From positions 62,001 through 126,000 of the forward strand of contig JAUIAP010000010.1 in NCBI GenBank assembly GCA_030425205.1: a stretch of 64,000 nt of DNA, in the 5' to 3' direction. Below the pieces are notes generated by a model. That model had not been told where the DNA came from. It was given only the letters and a program-made list of their open reading frames with translations, and ran no database searches. Made by a program: the position numbers and the translations under genes. The stretch's first letter is position 1. Every line of letters starts with the position of its first letter. The DNA is from Anaerolineae bacterium (GTDB lineage Bacteria; Chloroflexota; Anaerolineae; Promineifilales; Promineifilaceae). This document shows, in pieces, positions 44,545 to 54,213 of this stretch.

Positions 44545-45476
44545 TTTTTAGCTCCACAATCACATCCGCCGCCTTCATGTTTCGTGCACCCTTGTGCCGA
44601 CTTCTCTTTTAACGCTTGCAACTCTGCTAATGGCTCCAATTCGTGTCGAAACACCTCTTGATATTCGCCGTCATTTAGCTGGACGAGAACGGAATCACGC
44701 AATACGCGCACATCAACCACCCGCCCTTCTCCATATGGGGTGCCAATCTTTTTCTTCAAACGGGGGAGTTTTTTCTTGGCCTCAACGTACTGTTCATATT
44801 CATAAACCAAACAGCAGCGCAACCGTCCGCACATTCCAGTGATTTCATTCGGGCTAAGCGATATTCCCTGCTCTTTGGCCATCTTGATCGAAACGGGGCT
44901 AAATTCTGTGAGAAATGTCGAACAACAACGTGGCCCGCCACAGGCACCATAGCCTCCCAAAATTTTCGCTACGTCACGTGGCCCGATTAGCTGTAGTTCA
45001 ACTCGTGACTGTAACTTGCGCGATAGCTGTCGGCGCAGTTCACTCAAATTCATTTTACGCTGTTCGGTTGCGTAGGAGATAGTGAGCCACGAGCCGTCAA
45101 AACTGTATTCTGACTTAATAAATTTTACGTCCTGCACGTTTAGGCGGTGACCGAGTTCACGACAGGTAATCAGCGCGTCTAGATTTTTCGTCTCCCAAAT
45201 CTGTTGCAGAACGAGTTCACGCGGCGTTGCAGGACGCTCAATCGGCCGAACGCTACGCCGCCGAATAACCTGATCGGGTTCAAGAAAGGTTGCAACCGTG
45301 CCTAACTGTCGGCCGCGGCGCGTTTCGACAATCACGGGATCGTTCAATTCCACATCATAGTTTCCCGTGCGAAAGTGGTACAGCTTACCTAATTTCTGAA
45401 AGCGCACACCGATGAAAGGGGTTTTTTCGGCCGAAACTGCCTCTACGGGCAGCGAAGATGTCATCAATAAAGTCAT
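44541..45476 (-). CDS. ricT: PSP1-domain protein RicT/YaaT-like
   Basis: 311 residues. The conserved C-terminal core carries two cysteine clusters, YGACGGPRCCSTFL and GMCGRLRCCLVYEYEQY, which in Bacillus RicT ligate an Fe-S cluster. There RicA-RicF-RicT helps RNase Y process mRNA. No RicA or RicF homologue is seen here. A cysteine- and histidine-rich extreme C-terminus (CTKHEGGGCDCG) may bind metal too. Confidence 0.88.
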   Translation of the reverse strand: MTLLMTSSLPVEAVSAEKTPFIGVRFQKLGKLYHFRTGNYDVELNDPVIVETRRGRQLGTVATFLEPDQVIRRRSVRPIERPATPRELVLQQIWETKNLDALITCRELGHRLNVQDVKFIKSEYSFDGSWLTISYATEQRKMNLSELRRQLSRKLQSRVELQLIGPRDVAKILGGYGACGGPRCCSTFLTEFSPVSIKMAKEQGISLSPNEITGMCGRLRCCLVYEYEQYVEAKKKLPRLKKKIGTPYGEGRVVDVRVLRDSVLVQLNDGEYQEVFRHELEPLAELQALKEKSAQGCTKHEGGGCDCGAKK

Positions 45477-45618
45477 TGAATTATTTCCTTACAAATCATC
45501 CACGAATTGTACTCGACACACCTACACATTCAACCTACCGCTCATCTTCGATCAAAAAAGCGGCCTGTCCTTCAACAATGCCGCCCTTCGTCTACTTTAT
45601 GTTCCTATTGAACGGTTC

Positions 45619-46689
45619 TTATCCGATCATCTCAATTGGAATGAAGTTCGCCTGATTCTGGAATGCCAACACGCTAACTTTGGCTGCAACTTTTTGTGAA
45701 ATCTCGGTCAATGCCAATGCAGCGGGTGAATTGGGGGTGGCTGCCACAATCGGCTTACCCGTATCCCCACCAATGCGTACCCGCGCATCGAGCGGAACAG
45801 TTCCAAGATAGTCCAGCTTTTGACTTTGGGCGAGCTTTTCGCCAGCCCCTGTCCCAAAGAATTCGCCGCTCATATTCTCAACCACGCCCAAAATTGGCAC
45901 GTTTAGTTGCTCAAACATTTTGACGCTACGTAGCGCATCGCCCGCTGCGACCGCCATAGGTTGTGTCACGATGACGGCACCGCTTAACGGCAGTGCTTGT
46001 GCCAATGAGAGGGGCGCATCACCCGTGCCGGGAGGCAGATCAATAAGCAAGTAATCGAGCTCACCCCATGCTACATCAGTCAAGAATTGCCGAATGGCAC
46101 TGTTCAACATCGGTCCCCGCCACACCAATGCCTGATCTGGTTTAAGCAAGAACGCGGTTGAAACAAACTTTACACCGTAATTCTCGGCAGGATTGATCTT
46201 GCGGTCACTCGTTGGCGGCAACCGATCCACACCCATCATCATCGGCACGTTTGGCCCCAAAATGTCGCCATCCATCAATCCAACGGATGCACCCGAATTT
46301 GCCAACGCAATCGCCAAATTAACAGCGATGGTCGATTTACCAACCCCGCCCTTACCACTGGCAATCGCAATCGTATTCTTAAAATTATGCCCCAATTGCT
46401 CAATGCGCTTGTTCTTCTGTACCTGTGCATCCCAGTTGATCTTGATGCTTTCGACCTGTGGCACATCTCGGCGCAAAGCGACATTGGACGCTTGTTCCAT
46501 CACATCTTTCAACGGACAAGCTGGCGTTGTCAACATAATTGTAAATGTGACATCGTTGCCATTTATCTCAAGATCGCGCACCATATTCAGCGAAACCAAG
46601 TCGCGGTGTAGCTCGGGTTCAATCACCGTCGCCATCGCCGCCATTACAGCCTCTTCCGTCACCGCAGATTGTTTATTTCGTCCAAACAT
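45619..46689 (-). CDS. mrp: Mrp/ApbC-type P-loop Fe-S carrier protein
   Basis: 356 residues: an N-terminal MIP18/DUF59 domain (1-95, with PACPLKDVM), then a deviant-Walker ParA-like ATPase (SGKGGVGKSTIAVNLA, LMDGDILGPNVP, LIDLPPGTGD). Mrp proteins carry Fe-S clusters to targets. The usual Cys-x2-Cys after ENMS is missing: the sequence goes VVENMSGEFFGTGAG. Cluster binding at the dimer interface may therefore be lost or altered. Located next to the complex I operon. Confidence 0.88.
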   Translation of the reverse strand: MFGRNKQSAVTEEAVMAAMATVIEPELHRDLVSLNMVRDLEINGNDVTFTIMLTTPACPLKDVMEQASNVALRRDVPQVESIKINWDAQVQKNKRIEQLGHNFKNTIAIASGKGGVGKSTIAVNLAIALANSGASVGLMDGDILGPNVPMMMGVDRLPPTSDRKINPAENYGVKFVSTAFLLKPDQALVWRGPMLNSAIRQFLTDVAWGELDYLLIDLPPGTGDAPLSLAQALPLSGAVIVTQPMAVAAGDALRSVKMFEQLNVPILGVVENMSGEFFGTGAGEKLAQSQKLDYLGTVPLDARVRIGGDTGKPIVAATPNSPAALALTEISQKVAAKVSVLAFQNQANFIPIEMIG

Positions 46690-46818
46690 ATCATTCCTAA
46701 ATTATCAATCGCCACCTTTGTGGCAATGGCAGATCAGAGTCAAAACACTGACCTACAACGCATAAATCACCAATCTAGAGTGTAGCCCATCACACTTAGA
46801 ATGCTATTACAGATTGCT

Positions 46819-46862
46819 AAAAACAAAAAAGCTCTGTCGATCGACAGAGCTTTTTTGTTTTT
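46819..46862. terminator. Strong bidirectional terminator at the end of the nuo operon
   Basis: GCTCTGTCGA (46831-46840) is followed by its exact complement (46841-46850), extended by AAAAACAAAAAA on the left and TTTTTTGTTTTT on the right. It terminates the leftward iscX-nuoBCDI transcript 13 bases after nuoI. Confidence 0.9.
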
Positions 46863-46874
46863 AGAGTCTGTTGA

Positions 46875-47480
46875 CTATTTTTTCTTTTTCTTAGACGCCG
46901 CCTCATCACGGAGAGCGGCTTCATGGGCAGCCCGAGTGGGTGCAATTTCACGCCAGTAACTAATCGGCTTGCTCAGACGTGCTTTATCGTGAATGTGCGC
47001 GGTTGTGCGGTCATAGCTGGCCAGCTCATAGTCATGATCCATCTTGATCGCATCAAATGGGCAGAATTCGGCGCACAGGCCACAGTTCATGCAGATGTCA
47101 ATGTCAATGTAGAACTCTTCTGGCTCGGGATTCGGCCGACCATTCGGCAACTTTCCACGTTTAATCCAGATACATTGCGGTGGACACACCTTTGCACAAA
47201 TACCACAAGACGTACACCAATCCTTGCCATACATCTGTCCCGGTGCGGGGTTGTCTGTCACCAAGAATGGAACAAACCGAAAACGCTCTGGTACTGGCAG
47301 TTTTTCTTCAGGGTACTGCACCGTGATAATGCCCGTTCCCTGCAACCCCTGTCGCTCCTCCAACGCCGCATCGTTGTAATAACGGCCACCTTTGCTTAGC
47401 CAGCGAATATCATCCACATAGCTTTCCACAAAATGGCGCATCGTAATGCCAAGACCTTTTAGAATGCCTAATCCATACAT
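46875..47480 (-). CDS. nuoI: NADH-quinone oxidoreductase subunit I
   Basis: 201 residues with two 4Fe-4S ferredoxin motifs, CTSCGICAKVCPPQC and CMNCGLCAEFCPFDA, that carry clusters N6a and N6b of complex I. It has an N-terminal membrane-associated helix and a lysine-rich tail. It is separated from nuoCD by 81 bases of heptamer repeats, so its expression may be partly independent. Confidence 0.95.
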   Translation of the reverse strand: MYGLGILKGLGITMRHFVESYVDDIRWLSKGGRYYNDAALEERQGLQGTGIITVQYPEEKLPVPERFRFVPFLVTDNPAPGQMYGKDWCTSCGICAKVCPPQCIWIKRGKLPNGRPNPEPEEFYIDIDICMNCGLCAEFCPFDAIKMDHDYELASYDRTTAHIHDKARLSKPISYWREIAPTRAAHEAALRDEAASKKKKK

Positions 47481-47483
47481 ATT

Positions 47484-47538
47484 AGTTAGCAGTGAACAGT
47501 GAACAGTGAACAGTCAGCACTATTTTTTATTGCTGACT
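47484..47538. repeat. 7-bp tandem repeat array (AGTGAAC family) between nuoCD and nuoI
   Basis: AGTTAGC, AGTGAAC x3, AGTCAGC (47484-47518). The last unit pairs with TGCTGACT at 47531-47538 across an AT-rich loop. It is immediately upstream of nuoI. Confidence 0.75.
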
Positions 47539-47561
47539 GTCGGCCGCCTACTGCCTACTGA

Positions 47562-49367
47562 TTATCTGTCTACTTCTCCCAAAACAATGTCAATTCCACC
47601 AAGAATTACAACGAGGTCAGCAAGTTTATGCCCGATGCTCATCTTTTCGAGCGTCGTCAAGTTGATAAATGATGGGGCGCGGATGTGATAGCGGTCGAGA
47701 TTTGACTCTTTTTGACGCACTTTGACGTAGAAACCCAATTCGCCCTTTGGATTTTCAGCACGTCCATAGTGATCGCCCGCTTGAGGCGCACGAATGGCGT
47801 ACTGTGGTTTGCCTTCCATGATGGGTGCGCCATGTGTCGCGCGTAGGTAGCCCAGCACTTGGCGGCAAATCCGCAAGCTCTCTTTGATTTCATCAACGCG
47901 CACGAGGTAGCGCGCCCAAATATCGCCATCATTGTAAACGGGAATATCAAAGTCTAGTTGATCGTAGAAGGAATAAGGTTCAGCGCGACGTACATCATAC
48001 TGTACACCAGAAGCTCGCAACATTGGGCCGGCCATACTGTGAGAAATTGCATCTTCGGCCGATAAATAACCAACCCCATGCGACCGCACAGCAAATACCT
48101 CGTTACCCGTCACCATCCCTTCAAAATCTTCCAAGCCACGCGGGATATGTTCGTTAATCAACTCGTGCAGATGCTCGTAGGTGTCGTCTCCCTTAATCGT
48201 CGCGGGCAGGTCATAGGCAACACCACCAAAGCGCATATAGTTACACATCATGCGCGCACCAGAGATTGACTCAAAGACATCGAGAATCATTTCGCGCTCA
48301 ATGTACATGTAAAGCATTGGCGTTTGCAGTGCGCCCACATCGTTTAGCAAGAAACCCAACGCCCAACAATGGTTTGCGATGCGCGTCAACTCCGCCATCA
48401 TGATGCGAACCCATTCGGCACGCTCCGCAACTTTATTGCCCAACAACTTTTCCATCGTCAACACATACGCGTGGTTGTTGCACATCGACGAGAGGTAATC
48501 AAGGCGATCGGTGTAGGGAATGTTTTGGATAAAGGTGTTGCGCTCCCCAATTTTTTCATGATTGCGATGCAAGTAACCCATGACGGGCTTGAGCGCGACG
48601 ACCGTTTCACCATCCAGCGTCACAACCATTCGGAATACACCGTGTGTGGAGGGATGCTGAGGGCCGATGTTGACCGTTACCTTATCCGTCTTCAAGCCCG
48701 GCGTAGAGGTTGGCGACTTTTGCAGCAGACCATACATATTGGTCTCAACGTCATACTCGTCGCCCGTTGGCAACCAGCCAGCTGGATACTTTACATTTTT
48801 ACCAAATGGATTTAGCTCTTCAGCACGAACGACATCGCCACCCGGCCAACGACTGCCAAATGGTTTGTGTTCATCTTCAAAAAATGCCTCTTTCCAATCC
48901 TTACGCATTGGATGACCGACAAACTCTTCCCACATCAAAATACGACGCAGATCGGGATGACCGTCAAACTTGATGCCATATAAATCCCATGCTTCGCGCT
49001 CTTGGAAATCAGCTCCGGGGAAAATTGGGGTCAATGATGGAATGCTGGCACTATCATTGCGCGGAACCTGCACCTTGAGCGTGACGGGGCCACCCCCCTT
49101 CTCAATGCTGTAGGTGTGATAGACAACTTCAAGTTTGTCATCCTCGATTAGGTCAAGACCTGTCACACTTGAAAGGTAGTTAAAGCCGAGTTCATCGCGC
49201 AAGTAGGTGACAACTTCAATCAAGTCATTGCCATCCACCATGATCGCATCATGATTTTCACGGGGATCATCGCTTAGAGAGCTAAATTTTTCTTTGAGGA
49301 GATCCTTGGCTTCAGCTTCGGCCGATTCCCACTCCCGTGCAGGTGTTTCTAAGACTTCTATGCTCAC
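47562..49367 (-). CDS. nuoCD: NADH-quinone oxidoreductase fused subunit C/D
   Basis: 601 residues. The NuoC part (about 1-180) contains [23 protein letters not shown]; the NuoD part (about 225-601) contains [27 protein letters not shown] and the quinone-site region. Such fusions are known in several bacterial groups. The GTG start overlaps the nuoB stop codon (GTGA), so translation is coupled. Confidence 0.93.
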   Translation of the reverse strand: MSIEVLETPAREWESAEAEAKDLLKEKFSSLSDDPRENHDAIMVDGNDLIEVVTYLRDELGFNYLSSVTGLDLIEDDKLEVVYHTYSIEKGGGPVTLKVQVPRNDSASIPSLTPIFPGADFQEREAWDLYGIKFDGHPDLRRILMWEEFVGHPMRKDWKEAFFEDEHKPFGSRWPGGDVVRAEELNPFGKNVKYPAGWLPTGDEYDVETNMYGLLQKSPTSTPGLKTDKVTVNIGPQHPSTHGVFRMVVTLDGETVVALKPVMGYLHRNHEKIGERNTFIQNIPYTDRLDYLSSMCNNHAYVLTMEKLLGNKVAERAEWVRIMMAELTRIANHCWALGFLLNDVGALQTPMLYMYIEREMILDVFESISGARMMCNYMRFGGVAYDLPATIKGDDTYEHLHELINEHIPRGLEDFEGMVTGNEVFAVRSHGVGYLSAEDAISHSMAGPMLRASGVQYDVRRAEPYSFYDQLDFDIPVYNDGDIWARYLVRVDEIKESLRICRQVLGYLRATHGAPIMEGKPQYAIRAPQAGDHYGRAENPKGELGFYVKVRQKESNLDRYHIRAPSFINLTTLEKMSIGHKLADLVVILGGIDIVLGEVDR

Positions 49368-50053
49368 GCTGCCACCTCCGCATCAATCTCTTCGCTGACG
49401 GCCGCATCTGCTGCCGCCGCTCGTTCCAACCCTTGTGTACGCAACGCCTCTTGGCGAATTACGTCAACCTGCCGCAAATCGACAAGATCTGGTCCCAATA
49501 CAGGAATTGGGAAGACACCCGCCATCGGATCATCTTTAGAGTACCATGGAACATTTGTGAAAGATTGTTGACTGATCTTTTCATGTAATGTGAGCAGACC
49601 ATAGATCAACGCTTGCGGCGTGGGAGGGCAGCCGGGAACATAGACATCGACTGGCACAAATTTGTCGATACCGTCTACAACGTTATACCCTTCCTTGAAA
49701 GGGCCACCACCGTTCGCACATGCGCCCATGCTTAACACATAGCGTGGTTCTGGCATTTGGTTATAGAGACGCACGATGGTCGGAACCATCTTTTTTGTCA
49801 CCGTTCCCGAAACGATCATCAAATCTGACTGTCGCGGGGTAGCGCGGAAAACTTCCATACCAAAACGCGCCATATCATAACGGCTTGATGCCGCGCAGAT
49901 CATCTCAATCGCACAACATGCTAAGCCAAACGTCATTGGCCACATTGAGTTTCTACGCGACCAGTTGTAGATTTTGTCCAAACTGGTAATAAAAACGTTG
50001 TTTTTGACTTCACTTGGAATCGGGATGTCCGACTCAAAGGTTCCTGCGGTCAT
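49364..50053 (-). CDS. nuoB: NADH-quinone oxidoreductase subunit B
   Basis: About 229 residues. The four ligands of cluster N2 are visible in [19 protein letters not shown] and [11 protein letters not shown]. The C-terminal ~50 residues form an alanine- and glutamate-rich extension beyond the usual length. ATG 50053 overlaps the iscX stop by one base. Confidence 0.95.
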   Translation of the reverse strand: MTAGTFESDIPIPSEVKNNVFITSLDKIYNWSRRNSMWPMTFGLACCAIEMICAASSRYDMARFGMEVFRATPRQSDLMIVSGTVTKKMVPTIVRLYNQMPEPRYVLSMGACANGGGPFKEGYNVVDGIDKFVPVDVYVPGCPPTPQALIYGLLTLHEKISQQSFTNVPWYSKDDPMAGVFPIPVLGPDLVDLRQVDVIRQEALRTQGLERAAAADAAVSEEIDAEVAA

Positions 50054-50274
50054 TAAACTTTCTCCTCGTACCACACGTTTAGAATATCTTGCAAAATACG
50101 TTCCGTGACTAACGCTGGATCATCGCAAAAATTCGGCAATGCCATGACTAAATCAGCAATTTCCAGCAGTCCAACTTGCAATGGCGACACGCTTGGATGG
50201 GTTTCAAGCAGCGTCATGGCGATGGCGTAACTACTATCCCAATAAAGTTCATGTAACGGGGGTTCGTCGCGCAT
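50053..50274 (-). CDS. iscX: IscX-like Fe-S assembly protein
   Basis: 73 residues. It aligns along its length with E. coli Isc[19 protein letters not shown] against the family's W..s..I...L...yP, then LPNFCDDP, and [12 protein letters not shown] like the ILEAIL..W..E end. IscX is a small acidic regulator of cysteine desulfurase and iron supply. Here it is the first gene of a nuo operon and is coupled to nuoB by overlapping stop and start codons. Confidence 0.75.
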   Translation of the reverse strand: MRDEPPLHELYWDSSYAIAMTLLETHPSVSPLQVGLLEIADLVMALPNFCDDPALVTERILQDILNVWYEEKV

Positions 50275-50422
50275 TTGATTGTGTAGTAGATATGTTAAGC
50301 ATTATTGAATCAGCTTTCGATTATAACAAATTTCACAAATGACGACTATGTGAGTCATGGTTCAAATAAGACGCTGCTTTTACAAGTAGAGGAGATTGTA
50401 CTCTCAATAAAACAGATGTTGT

Positions 50423-50428
50423 TATACT
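50423..50428 (+). promoter_or_regulatory. -10 box, leaderless-type promoter
   Basis: TATACT lies 7 bases before the ATG at 50436, with no ribosome-binding site between. Confidence 0.45.
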
Positions 50429-50435
50429 TTGCCCG

Positions 50436-52304
50436 ATGAATATTCTCAAAGGCAAACTTCCAACTGAATCAATTTGGCGTGTAGCGGTCATTCTCGAACC
50501 TCGTGATGGCGTTACGCTCGATTGGCAATTCGGATTGGCGTTGGCGCGTGCCAATCGCGGTGCGCTCTTGGCAGTCGTGTTAGTCCGAGAAACGAGTGCC
50601 GAGACGTTGGCACATGCGGAACAGACATTAGCTAGTGTAAAAGCGATCTGTACAAGTGAGGATCGCTATGAGAGCATCATCGTTGAGATGATTAAGCCCG
50701 ACCAGACGATACGCGAACTCATCGCCGCTGCACGAATCGACATGTTGGTGACAGACCCGAACATTCCCGCATGGGCGAGTTTGCAAAATCTGCCTTGTAC
50801 GGTTGCAGCCCTCCGTTTTGGCAGCGACCAAGAAGAGGTGATCCAGCGTAATGGAATTCGGCGCATCCTCATCCCTACGTCGGGCGGCCCCCACACTGTC
50901 GCCGCCTTGCAATATCTAGCCGCACTGCCCGACACGATTGAGATAGACGTGATGTATGTGGTGCGTGCTGATCAGGGGGCGCATGAAGAGGCGTTGGCAT
51001 ATTCGCGGTTGGAAAATGTGCTGGAATTAGCTGATGCAACCGAGCGTGTCAACAGTAAAGTTATTCAAGCCAATTCTCCTATTGAAGGTATCGTCAAGGC
51101 GGCGACTGGCGACTACGATCTGGTTGTGATTGGCGCAACGCAGGAGAGTTCGCTCGATCGAGCCTTGTTTGGGGATATTGTGAGCGCAGTTGTGCGTGAG
51201 AGCAAGGTTCCCGTAATGGTCGTGCGTCGGCCGAAAAATGCCACCAAAGATGTTCTCAGTCGCCTTGATTTTGCCATCCGGAGAGTCATCCCAAGCCTCC
51301 CGCGTGAAAATCGGCGCGATGTCTATGTCAAGTTGCGTGAAAATGCGGCGCCCGATTTTGACTACACCGTACTCATCACGCTTTCAGCCGCCATCGCCGC
51401 ACTCGGACTGCTCTTGAACAGTCCGGCCGTTGTAATTGGCGCAATGTTGGTCGCGCCGTTAATGTCTCCGATTGTGGCAACCGGAATGGCACTGGTTGTC
51501 GGGGATGCGCGTTTTCTGCGCTTTGCGTTTGGATCAGCCGTGCGTGGTGCACTGATTGCGATTATTGTGGGCGTTTTAGTTGGCTTACTGCCCGGCGACA
51601 GCATGACCGCGGAGGTGTTGGCACGGACACAGCCGAGTCTGATCGATTTAGGCGTCGCACTATTTTCAGGGTTGGCAGGGGCATTTGCATTGACCTATTG
51701 GGAAGCCGCAGGTGCGTTGCCGGGCGTGGCGATTGCGGCCGCGCTAGTGCCACCATTAGCGAGTGTGGGGATTTCGTTCGCAGAAGGAGATTGGCGCAGA
51801 GGTCTAGGGGCATTGCTGCTGTTTGCGACCAACTACATCACAATCGCGCTGGCGGCGGCGTTTGTGTTTGGTGTGTTCGGTTTTCGGCCGAATCCAACCG
51901 CCAAAACAAATCGGCGTGTTCGTCTCAACTCTGGGCGGATTGCCATACTTGCCTTCTTTATCGTCGGTCTTATTCTTACTCCAACAACGATTTCACTCTA
52001 CCGCGAACAAACCCGTCAGGAGATCATTGGCTCCGCGCTGCGTACTTACTTTGGCACCGATGAAAGTGGCTTCACGTCCGTTTCCGGGATTGCAAGCAAC
52101 TACCCGACTGCATCGGGCGAACCATACATTGCGACTGTGACGATCGTTTCTGAACGCCCATTTTCAGAGTTAAATCTGGTGCCGCTACAAACGGTCATCG
52201 AGCAACAGTTGCGGGATCACGGTCGTCTGAATGCTCCGTTTCAGCTTCGGATCATCCATCACGATCTCTACACGGTTGCGCCGAGCGGCTTAAATGAGCC
52301 GTAA
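50436..52304 (+). CDS. UspA-like domain fused to DUF389 membrane domain
   Basis: 622 residues. The first ~270 contain universal-stress-protein-like sequence, with the ATP-loop pattern VVIGATQESSLDRALFGDIV ending in PVMVVRRP. A DUF389 membrane domain follows, with about seven helices and the family hallmark NSPAVVIGAMLVAPLMSPI. The C-terminus is a soluble domain. Function unknown; a stress-sensing membrane protein is inferred. Confidence 0.8.
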   Translation: MNILKGKLPTESIWRVAVILEPRDGVTLDWQFGLALARANRGALLAVVLVRETSAETLAHAEQTLASVKAICTSEDRYESIIVEMIKPDQTIRELIAAARIDMLVTDPNIPAWASLQNLPCTVAALRFGSDQEEVIQRNGIRRILIPTSGGPHTVAALQYLAALPDTIEIDVMYVVRADQGAHEEALAYSRLENVLELADATERVNSKVIQANSPIEGIVKAATGDYDLVVIGATQESSLDRALFGDIVSAVVRESKVPVMVVRRPKNATKDVLSRLDFAIRRVIPSLPRENRRDVYVKLRENAAPDFDYTVLITLSAAIAALGLLLNSPAVVIGAMLVAPLMSPIVATGMALVVGDARFLRFAFGSAVRGALIAIIVGVLVGLLPGDSMTAEVLARTQPSLIDLGVALFSGLAGAFALTYWEAAGALPGVAIAAALVPPLASVGISFAEGDWRRGLGALLLFATNYITIALAAAFVFGVFGFRPNPTAKTNRRVRLNSGRIAILAFFIVGLILTPTTISLYREQTRQEIIGSALRTYFGTDESGFTSVSGIASNYPTASGEPYIATVTIVSERPFSELNLVPLQTVIEQQLRDHGRLNAPFQLRIIHHDLYTVAPSGLNEP

Positions 52305-52309
52305 ACAAA

Positions 52310-52339
52310 AACACGAATGAATTTGCATCCATTCGTGTT
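52310..52339. terminator. Bidirectional terminator
   Basis: AACACGAATG (52310-52319) and CATTCGTGTT (52330-52339), a perfect 10-bp stem between convergent genes. Confidence 0.65.
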
Positions 52340-52366
52340 CGTGTAATCTGCGCGGATAGTTTTGTC

Positions 52367-53284
52367 TTACTTTTTTCGGCCGATATAAATCGCGTTCACC
52401 GTCAACAACTCATCTTCACTGTAGTCCGCAAGTTCTTCGCGCAATGATCCCTTCAGCATTGGCCCATAAACCTCTGGATGCTCGAATTTTTCCAGCACTT
52501 CCTCGTAGTCACCACCCGTTTTCTCAGCAAACAGCGCACGATATTGTGGCAATCGCCATTCATTCAAGTAGGCACTCGGTTTGATGAGGTGCGCCTGATC
52601 GGGTCGCAGATGCCCCCACAACGGCAACGATTCATCCCCCGTGAATGAGCGCATGTCGTGGTGTCCGTTGTTACAGGTGTAAAGATGCAGACTAATATAG
52701 AAGATGCCACCGGGTTTCAAGGCGGCTAGGACATGGTCGATTGCGACCGCAGGATCGCTGACATGCTCAAAAACCGACCAGGACATGACCATATCGTAAT
52801 GATTGGCACGTGGCACGATGTCGCAGATGTTGCCATACATCGCATCGGGAAAGTTAAGTTTTTTCACGCCGAGCAATTTGCGCCATGCGGCCCGATTCGG
52901 CCGATTTGACAATATCTCGCGCCCAAGCGTTTTCGCAACACGCCCCAGCCCATTTGTCCGCAACATCTGCAAATAGCTTTGCCATTCCAAACCACGCGCA
53001 ATGATGTCGGTGTCTAGGCCAGTGATATGATTATTTCGGCCGAAATAGGTCGCTCGCTCCAATCCTTGCCCCGGCCCAATCTCCAAAATATCCATGTTGG
53101 CAATCGGCTTGCCATCGTTGTGCGCGACCATCCGTGTCTCCGCAATCTTGACTTGATCAAGCAAGGCGCGCATGTGCGTTTCAGTATCAGATCTCTGCTG
53201 CAAATGGTGTTTGACTTGTTGAATCGACCGTCGCCACCCAAAGTCAGCATAGCTATTCTCAAATGTGGGGGTTATCGCTCCCAT
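52367..53284 (-). CDS. Class I SAM-dependent methyltransferase
   Basis: 305 residues. The SAM-binding motif I is MDILEIGPGQGLE. The post-motif GLDTD, motif IV-like MVMSWSVFEHVSDP and ALKPGGIFYISLH are typical of UbiE-like small-molecule methyltransferases. Substrate unknown, possibly a glycan or lipid. Confidence 0.85.
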   Translation of the reverse strand: MGAITPTFENSYADFGWRRSIQQVKHHLQQRSDTETHMRALLDQVKIAETRMVAHNDGKPIANMDILEIGPGQGLERATYFGRNNHITGLDTDIIARGLEWQSYLQMLRTNGLGRVAKTLGREILSNRPNRAAWRKLLGVKKLNFPDAMYGNICDIVPRANHYDMVMSWSVFEHVSDPAVAIDHVLAALKPGGIFYISLHLYTCNNGHHDMRSFTGDESLPLWGHLRPDQAHLIKPSAYLNEWRLPQYRALFAEKTGGDYEEVLEKFEHPEVYGPMLKGSLREELADYSEDELLTVNAIYIGRKK

Positions 53285-53631
53285 GATATATTCTCCCGAT
53301 CTTTAGCTACTTCACTACCAGTACCAGCGCATCGAAACGCTACTACGCATTTACCCAATAGGACTATGGTACTATCGTAACGAGGTAGACTTACGGGAAA
53401 TCTTGCAAATGACCCCATTGGGGCAACATTATCGCAACCTTTGCGGTAAGGTAACGCAATGGTGTGTGTAGGCTGTCCCATCACCTTTTTTTGGTTGCGA
53501 TTGTAGTCTGCGCGGTGAGACCCAACGTTAGTTTGCCGCGTCTTTGAAGCGGACAATGGGCCAATAATTGTATGCCCACGTTATTTTCGCTATGCTTCGG
53601 CGCTTAGTTAAATCAAGCGGAACGTCAAATA
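53285..53631. other. 347-base gap without a recognised gene
   Basis: A frame from about 53307 to 53478 is open for about 50 codons (with RIYPIGLWYYRNEVDL) but has no start codon and no family I recognise. It could be a gene remnant or chance. Otherwise promoters of the two divergent genes are assumed. Confidence 0.4.
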
Positions 53632-54213
53632 ATGAACTTACTCTTGCAGCTTTGGGGTGGTCTATTTTATCTCAGCAACAAAATTCTGCTCTCACTCGGC
53701 GAAGGACGCGCAGATGACCGCAACCTAAAGATTTGGGGCTGGTCATGTTATCTACTCGGTCTGCCTGCATGGGTCATTATCCTTGTGCTGGATCGTAACT
53801 GGATACTTGCTGCCATCGAATTGGGGAGTGGACCATCGATGCTATTTGGCTTGCTGGTTGCGTTGCGCGGTATCGAGCAGATGCAAGAGACTTTCTTGGC
53901 AAAGTTATCTGTTTGGGCTGTCTATGGTCTGATTCCGCTCGGTGTAGGCTATAGCCTGTTTGACTACGGTGGCATCGTCAGCCTCTCACAGATCTTAGAA
54001 ATTTTTTCTGTTATCGGCTTCTTGGGTGGGACCTATCTGCTAGCAAAAAGCCAGCGACGGGGCTGGCTGTTGTTTATGTTGATGAATGGCAGCGTCACAT
54101 TGCTGATGTTTGTACAGGCAAACTATATTTTGTCCGTACAACAAGCCGTCTCGCTGCTGTTTGTCATATTTGGCTATGTTCGCTCTGGCAGAGAAAAAGT
54201 CCCCTTAGCGTAG
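53632..54213 (+). CDS. Multi-spanning membrane protein, unknown (PnuC-like at best)
   Basis: 193 residues with six or seven hydrophobic helices. The C-terminal pattern, with an RRGWLLFMLMNG segment and then FVIFGYVR, faintly recalls PnuC-type transporters, but no diagnostic motif is certain. The last 9 bases overlap the end of the convergent RING-finger gene, so it may share the locus with the ubiquitin-like system without being part of its operon. Confidence 0.5.
   Translation: MNLLLQLWGGLFYLSNKILLSLGEGRADDRNLKIWGWSCYLLGLPAWVIILVLDRNWILAAIELGSGPSMLFGLLVALRGIEQMQETFLAKLSVWAVYGLIPLGVGYSLFDYGGIVSLSQILEIFSVIGFLGGTYLLAKSQRRGWLLFMLMNGSVTLLMFVQANYILSVQQAVSLLFVIFGYVRSGREKVPLA

Noticed and set aside
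53307..53478. Start-less open frame that could be a gene remnant
   Set aside because: About 50 codons with no family resemblance; within chance length for an AT-balanced gap.
53632..54213. Inclusion of the membrane protein in the ubiquitin-like operon
   Set aside because: It is transcribed convergently and only overlaps the RING gene end by 9 bases.
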